Source: Phlegmacium glaucopus
Lineage: Eukaryota; Basidiomycota; Agaricomycetes; Agaricales; Cortinariaceae
Assembly: GCA_015039465.1 (NCBI GenBank)
Contig: MU130709.1
Span: 100,455-118,952 of the forward strand
DNA length: 18,498 nt
Direction of reading: 5' to 3'
Shown: positions 17,515 to 18,498 of the stretch, piece after piece
Numbering within the stretch: position 1 is the stretch's first letter
Layout of the letters: the number at the start of each line of letters is the position of its first letter
Made by a program: the position numbers and the translations under genes
Notes under the pieces: model-generated
Told to the model about the DNA's origin: nothing
Database searches by the model: none
Seen by the model: only the letters and a program-made list of their open reading frames with translations

Positions 17515-18498
17515 ATGTAAGTTTGTTAATTGATTGAATATTGGTCTTTTTTTAAAATAAATAATTTATTAGGGATCAAACACATCCATCTACTCCAGAA
17601 GACATCAGAATGGCTGAGTCAGATGCTATGTATGTTGTAAATTTTAAAATTTAAATTTATCTATTTAATTGAATTCCATAGGGATAGAGATCAAACACCT
17701 CAAACTACTCCAGAACGAGTTAGAACAACTGCTCAACGAAATGAGCGTGATCAAAGAACTCTTGATAGTCCTGAATATCGCAGAATCCCTACTGTACCTG
17801 TACCTGTACCTCCTCCTTTTGTGGTCCCTCCCACTCCTCCCACACATTACAGCCATCTTCCTGTTCCTGCTCCTGCTCCTGCTTTAGCTCCTGCTCCTGT
17901 CCTTGCTCCAGCTCCTGTTCTTACTCTGGCTCCTGTTCTTGCTCCTCAATATGGGCATCTTCCTGCTTCTTTGGCCCAGCAACTATCTGAATTACCTCCA
18001 TTTCCACAGTATGGTAGAGGTAGAGGTAGAGGTAGAGGTAGAGGTAGAGGTAGAGGTAGAGGTCATAACATAACTGCCCCTGCCCCTGCCCCTGCCCCTG
18101 CCCCACTACATTTTGCTAATGTTCCTCCATTACCTCCTGTACCACAGCGTGGTAGGGGTAGAAGTCGTAATATAACTGCTCCTACTCCTGCTGCAGCTCC
18201 ATTACCATTTCATGAACTTGCTGCTCAATATCGTGCTCTTCAACAACCTTCTGTAAGTTTGTTTTGAATTAAATATAATATCAAACAATTTTTTTTACAT
18301 TAAATTTAGTTCATTCCTCCACCTCCTGCTCCTCTGACATTTGCTGAAATTGCTCAGCAGTATGCTGCTCTTCCTCCTGTATGTGTTTATATTTATTTTA
18401 TTTTATTTTATATTATGAAACTAATTGTTGACATCACATTTAGCTTATTCCTCCTACTTCTTCATTTCATTCAGCACCACCATCACCACCTCCACCTG
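17515..18498 (+). CDS. Proline-rich, GR-repeat protein, 5' part; possible mobile-element protein
   Basis: The start codon is split: AT at 17515-17516, then G after a 56-nt intron. Exons are 17515-17516, 17573-17629, 17682-18252, 18310-18378 and 18444 to the window edge, all joining in phase and without stops. The protein opens MDQTHPSTPEDIRMAESDAM and continues DRDQTPQTTPERVRTTAQRN. It then becomes low-complexity: P-A repeats, eight GR pairs (18014-18061), NITAPAPAPAP, a second RGRGRSRNITAP, and short exons with similar ends (PAPLTFAEIAQQYAALPP). GR/RGG repeats often bind RNA or DNA. I have a memory of similar P/A/RGR-rich leaders before helitron-like helicase proteins in Agaricomycetes, but the diagnostic domains lie outside the window, so that is a guess. 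Each exon is intact, unlike most genes here. Confidence 0.65.

Noticed and set aside
1..18498. tRNA, rRNA or other structured RNA genes
   Set aside because: No tRNA B-box-like GGTTCGA..CC with a matching arm structure and no rRNA-like sequence was seen on reading both strands; a covariance search was not possible.

Overview
The window looks like transposon-rich DNA of a mushroom-forming basidiomycete (Agaricomycetes). This rests on a KDZ transposase with its CxC2 cysteine cluster, protein families I know from Agaricomycete genomes, introns of 45-67 nt with GT..AG ends throughout, and an Exo70-like fragment of basidiomycete type. The species cannot be named. All family assignments come from reading translations and from memory, not from a search.

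Positions 1-5455 (left block). A KDZ transposase gene on the minus strand (2975 down to about 58) can be traced through eight introns in a consistent frame. It carries three in-frame TGA codons and a 412-bp element inserted in an exon with a 5-6 bp target duplication. Divergent to it lies a small plus-strand gene of an Agaricomycete family of unknown function (3253-3948), also with a TGA. A second minus-strand gene (5133 to about 3971) is interrupted by a CGGAG-rich repeat.

Positions 5456-10047. One large plus-strand gene of another Agaricomycete family of unknown function is split by a 2,030-bp element with no transposase. The element has a 10-bp target duplication, matching ends, mirrored subterminal ATTCCTGG arrays and seven C-run/G-run hairpins. 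Joining the exon across the duplication restores the frame exactly. The gene also has a TGA and a frameshift.

Positions 10140-12222. A satellite of about 1.45 kb is built around the palindrome ACAAATTTGT, with about 34 exact copies, followed by DNA with no recognised gene.

Positions 12223-13932. A charged, low-complexity protein fragment is followed by a frameshifted middle piece of an Exo70-like exocyst subunit.

Positions 14238-15462. An apparently intact three-exon gene encodes a single-pass membrane protein of a type common in Agaricomycetes.

Positions 15463-17514. Repeats and short elements: a GGTTC-rich repeat, a copy of the CGGAG family, a 357-bp element with 27-bp perfect inverted ends, a palindrome followed by T, and an ACAAAC minisatellite.

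Positions 17515-18498. The 5' part of an intact multi-exon gene for a proline-rich, GR-repeat protein runs off the right edge.

Taken together, KDZ and the two companion families sit as divergent pairs and all are decayed. Most of their stops are TGA where a CGA arginine codon is plausible, which fits C-to-T change at methylated CpG. Only the membrane protein and the right-edge gene look functional.
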